A DNA stretch of 6,575 bases from Gammaproteobacteria bacterium (GTDB taxonomy: Bacteria > Pseudomonadota > Gammaproteobacteria > Pseudomonadales > Azotimanducaceae), in the NCBI GenBank assembly GCA_030432795.1, contig JAUILW010000186.1:1-6575 (forward strand). Reading direction: 5' to 3'. Each line of letters opens with the position of its first letter. The first letter of the stretch is position 1. This document shows positions 5,307 to 6,575 of this stretch, piece after piece. Both the position numbers and the translations under genes were made by a program. The notes under the pieces are model-generated. The model saw only the letters and a list, made by a program, of their open reading frames with translations, was not told the DNA's origin and ran no database searches.

Positions 5307-5497
5307 GTCAGGTCCTCTGCTAGTTTGCCCACGCATCATCGTGCGAAGGGTTGCTGCGGAAAATCGGATTGTTCCGTCGGAATGCTTAGATCGATTCGAA
5401 TGATTCGGTTTTGCCGATGTGGATCTGCGGAAGTCTCTGATTTCGTGCGCAGCGATCTCGGGTGAACATGTTGGCTTTCTCATGAACTGGTGGGCGC
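5307..5497. promoter_or_regulatory. Divergent intergenic region between DUF533 and HPF-like genes
   Basis: About 190 bases hold the presumed promoters of both flanking genes. No clear -35/-10 pair stands out. The visible structure is a cluster of short dyads: CGGAA at 5357-5361, TTCCG-T-CGGAA at 5372-5382, and the palindrome ATTCGAAT at 5394-5401. Part of the stretch (about 5380-5410) is more AT-rich than its surroundings, as promoters often are. No convincing coding sequence is seen in it. Confidence 0.35.
5372..5382. repeat. Short inverted repeat TTCCG-T-CGGAA, possible operator half-sites
   Basis: Two perfect 5-base arms separated by one base lie about 65 bases upstream of the DUF533 start and 115 bases upstream of the HPF-like start. 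A third copy of the arm, CGGAA at 5357-5361, pairs equally well with TTCCG. Such spacing could suit a dimeric regulator, but an 11-base dyad can easily occur by chance. Confidence 0.25.
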
Positions 5498-5821
5498 ATG
5501 ATTTTCGACATTCGGATAGATCCGGGCGTGTCGGCGAAGTTCGGCACGAGCCTGGAACGCCAGGTTGGCTACAAGCTGGCGGCATTTGATGACGAGGTGG
5601 CTCGTCTCGAAGCGCGATTGCTCGAAGTGGACGGTGCCCTGCAGGGCACGCTGTATGAGTGTCGGCTCGACGTGGAGATGGATGCGGGCGATCGGTTTGT
5701 GCTTTCTGCGCGTGGCCCGCAACTGCAGATCTGCATCGCCGATGCCGTCTCCAGGCTCAATCGCAAGCTTTCTCGGCGGGTGCAGGGCTTGGGCTTGCCT
5801 CAAGCTGCTGAAACCACCTGA
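5498..5821 (+). CDS. HPF/RaiA-like (ribosome hibernation/sigma-54 modulation domain) small protein
   Basis: A 107-residue protein with a pattern like the hibernation-promoting factor/YfiA fold. It starts with a beta strand (MIFDIRID), followed by a long helix (about 16-43, including ERQVGYKLAAFDDEVARLEARL). Then come strands YECRLDVEM (53-61) and RFVLSARG (66-73), and a second helix with AIDxA-like spacing (IADAVSRLNRKLSRRV, 80-95) rich in Arg and Lys. Known HPF proteins bind the 30S decoding region and silence ribosomes in stationary phase. Differences from canonical HPF include a weakly conserved first strand and cysteines at 55 and 79. Ribosome binding is therefore inference. The ATG at 5498 has only a modest GGTGGG purine stretch before it. 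It is divergent from the DUF533 gene and followed by yccA after 113 bases. Confidence 0.6.
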   Translation: MIFDIRIDPGVSAKFGTSLERQVGYKLAAFDDEVARLEARLLEVDGALQGTLYECRLDVEMDAGDRFVLSARGPQLQICIADAVSRLNRKLSRRVQGLGLPQAAETT

Positions 5822-5934
5822 CGGGGGCTTTTCAACAGTTCGACAAAACAGAGCAGATCCATCTGAAGGATTGAATAGACCTTCGGGTGGAAGCCGTTAG
5901 AGTTCCGCTCGGTCACATTACTGGAGACGAGACC
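5822..5934. other. Intergenic region before yccA
   Basis: The 113 bases contain the likely yccA promoter and leader, but no strong -35/-10 pair. A TTGAAT at 5871-5876 lacks a well-spaced -10 partner. A tiny ACC-TTCG-GGT tetraloop hairpin occurs at 5879-5888. The last part carries GGAG at 5923-5926, 8 bases before the yccA ATG, which supports that start. Confidence 0.3.
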
Positions 5935-6575
5935 ATGGCAGTTGAAAGGGTACGTGAGCAGGCGTTGGATTCCGACACGGTAATAGCTTCCGGGCAGGGG
6001 CTGGAGCTGGCGCAGAACAAGGTGCTGCGCAATACCTACAGACTCCTCTCCATGACCCTCGCGTTCAGCGGTGTCGTGGCGATGGCGACGGCAGCCGCAG
6101 GTCTGGCTCATCCCGGCATCATCGTCACCCTGGTGGGTTACTTTGGCCTGCTGTTCCTCACCATGAAATTGCGCGACAGCGCCTGGGGTCTGGTGTCGGT
6201 GTTCGCGCTCACAGGCTTCATGGGCTACACGCTCGGTCCCATCCTCAATGCCTACCTGAGCCTGGCGAATGGCCCGACTCTGGTCGCTACGGCAGCAGGC
6301 ACCACAGCGGTGGCGTTTCTCGGGTTGTCGGCGTACGCGCGTTCAGAGCGGGCGGTGGATGTTCGCGGCTATGGCAACTTCCTGACCATCGGCATTCTCG
6401 TCGCGTTCTGTCTTGGCCTTGCGGCGGTGTTCTTCGAGATGAGCGCCTTGTCGCTGGCGGTTTCGGGTCTGTTCGTACTGCTCATGTGCGGCCTGATCCT
6501 GTGGGAAACGCAGAACATCGTGCGCGGCGGTGAAACCAACTACATCATGGCCACGGTGACGCTGTTCGTGTCGAT
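5935..6575 (+). CDS. yccA: Bax inhibitor-1/YccA family inner-membrane protein (3' truncated by window edge)
   Basis: 213 complete codons are visible and the frame is open at the window end. E. coli YccA has about 219 residues, so roughly ten residues are missing. Strong family landmarks are NKVLRNTYRLLSMTLAFS at 28-45, LVGYFGLLFLTMK at 66-78, ALTGFMGYTLGPILNAYLS at 91-109, and ETQNIVRGGETNYIMATVTL at 191-210. Six hydrophobic segments are visible, about 36-56, 60-78, 83-105, 114-134, 147-167 and 170-190, and a seventh begins near 204 as expected for this fold. In E. coli, YccA is a substrate and modulator of the membrane protease FtsH, protecting translocon subunits under stress; the same role here is inferred. 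The ATG at 5935 has GGAG 8 bases upstream and gives the family's usual hydrophilic N-terminus. In several gammaproteobacteria the sulfur-relay tus genes lie next to yccA, but that side is outside the window. Confidence 0.93.
   Translation, partial: MAVERVREQALDSDTVIASGQGLELAQNKVLRNTYRLLSMTLAFSGVVAMATAAAGLAHPGIIVTLVGYFGLLFLTMKLRDSAWGLVSVFALTGFMGYTLGPILNAYLSLANGPTLVATAAGTTAVAFLGLSAYARSERAVDVRGYGNFLTIGILVAFCLGLAAVFFEMSALSLAVSGLFVLLMCGLILWETQNIVRGGETNYIMATVTLFVS

Noticed and set aside
5307..5585. N-terminal extension of the DUF533 protein to 289 residues
   Set aside because: The extension crosses the promoter region and runs into the HPF-like gene, looks non-coding, and the ATG at 5306 has a good Shine-Dalgarno sequence.
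5810..5833. Possible intrinsic terminator after the HPF-like gene (CCACC-TGAC-GGGGG then CTTTT)
   Set aside because: The stem has an A-G mismatch and only two G-C pairs on each side, and the T-run is four bases; too weak to annotate without 3'-end data.
5800..6111. Minus-strand open frame of 103 residues opposite the yccA start
   Set aside because: Antisense to a strongly conserved membrane protein and its leader; no motif or ribosome site.
1..6575. Mobile element, CRISPR array, tRNA or rRNA in the window
   Set aside because: No transposase or integrase motif, no terminal repeats, no regularly spaced repeats, and no cloverleaf or rRNA-like stretch was seen on either strand.

Overview
The window looks like an ordinary chromosomal stretch of a GC-rich (about 60 % by eye) gammaproteobacterium. 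The best marker is the 3' gene, which reads as a close YccA (Bax inhibitor-1 family) protein. The mix of tyrosine catabolism, an LLM-family flavin/F420 oxidoreductase and an SDR beside a BaiE-like NTF2-fold protein would suit a metabolically broad environmental (soil or marine) species. Nothing resembles a plasmid, phage, IS element, CRISPR array or RNA gene.

Layout. (1) Bases 1-2828, plus strand: a tyrosine/homogentisate catabolic cluster. The first 81 bases are the C-terminus of 4-hydroxyphenylpyruvate dioxygenase (hpd). A VOC/glyoxalase-fold protein of unsettled function follows 9 bases later. Fumarylacetoacetase (fahA) starts on a TTG inside the VOC stop codon. After a short gap with a hairpin comes an LLM-class oxidoreductase. 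(2) 2832-3269, minus strand: a small stand-alone BLUF blue-light sensor, convergent with the LLM gene (3 bases between stops). (3) 3470-4719, plus strand: an SDR and a BaiE/SnoaL-like protein coupled by an ATGA overlap. (4) 4716-5306, minus strand: a DUF533/TerB-like membrane-associated protein whose stop overlaps the BaiE-like stop in a shared TTAA. (5) 5498 to the end, plus strand: a short HPF/RaiA-like protein and yccA, cut off just before its end.

How the genes fit together. Hpd turns 4-hydroxyphenylpyruvate into homogentisate, and FahA splits fumarylacetoacetate into fumarate and acetoacetate. The two enzymes that normally connect them, homogentisate dioxygenase and maleylacetoacetate isomerase, are not in the window, and the VOC protein sits exactly between. 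This is the most testable functional question here. The SDR and BaiE-like pair looks like an oxidoreductase plus dehydratase/isomerase module for a small alicyclic or steroid-like substrate, which is inference only. The BLUF, DUF533, HPF-like and YccA genes look like sensory, envelope and stress housekeeping functions.

No gene-free stretch exceeds 300 bases. The largest gaps are two divergent intergenic regions of about 200 and 190 bases, which must hold the promoters of BLUF/SDR and DUF533/HPF-like; no strong sigma-70 consensus stands out in either.
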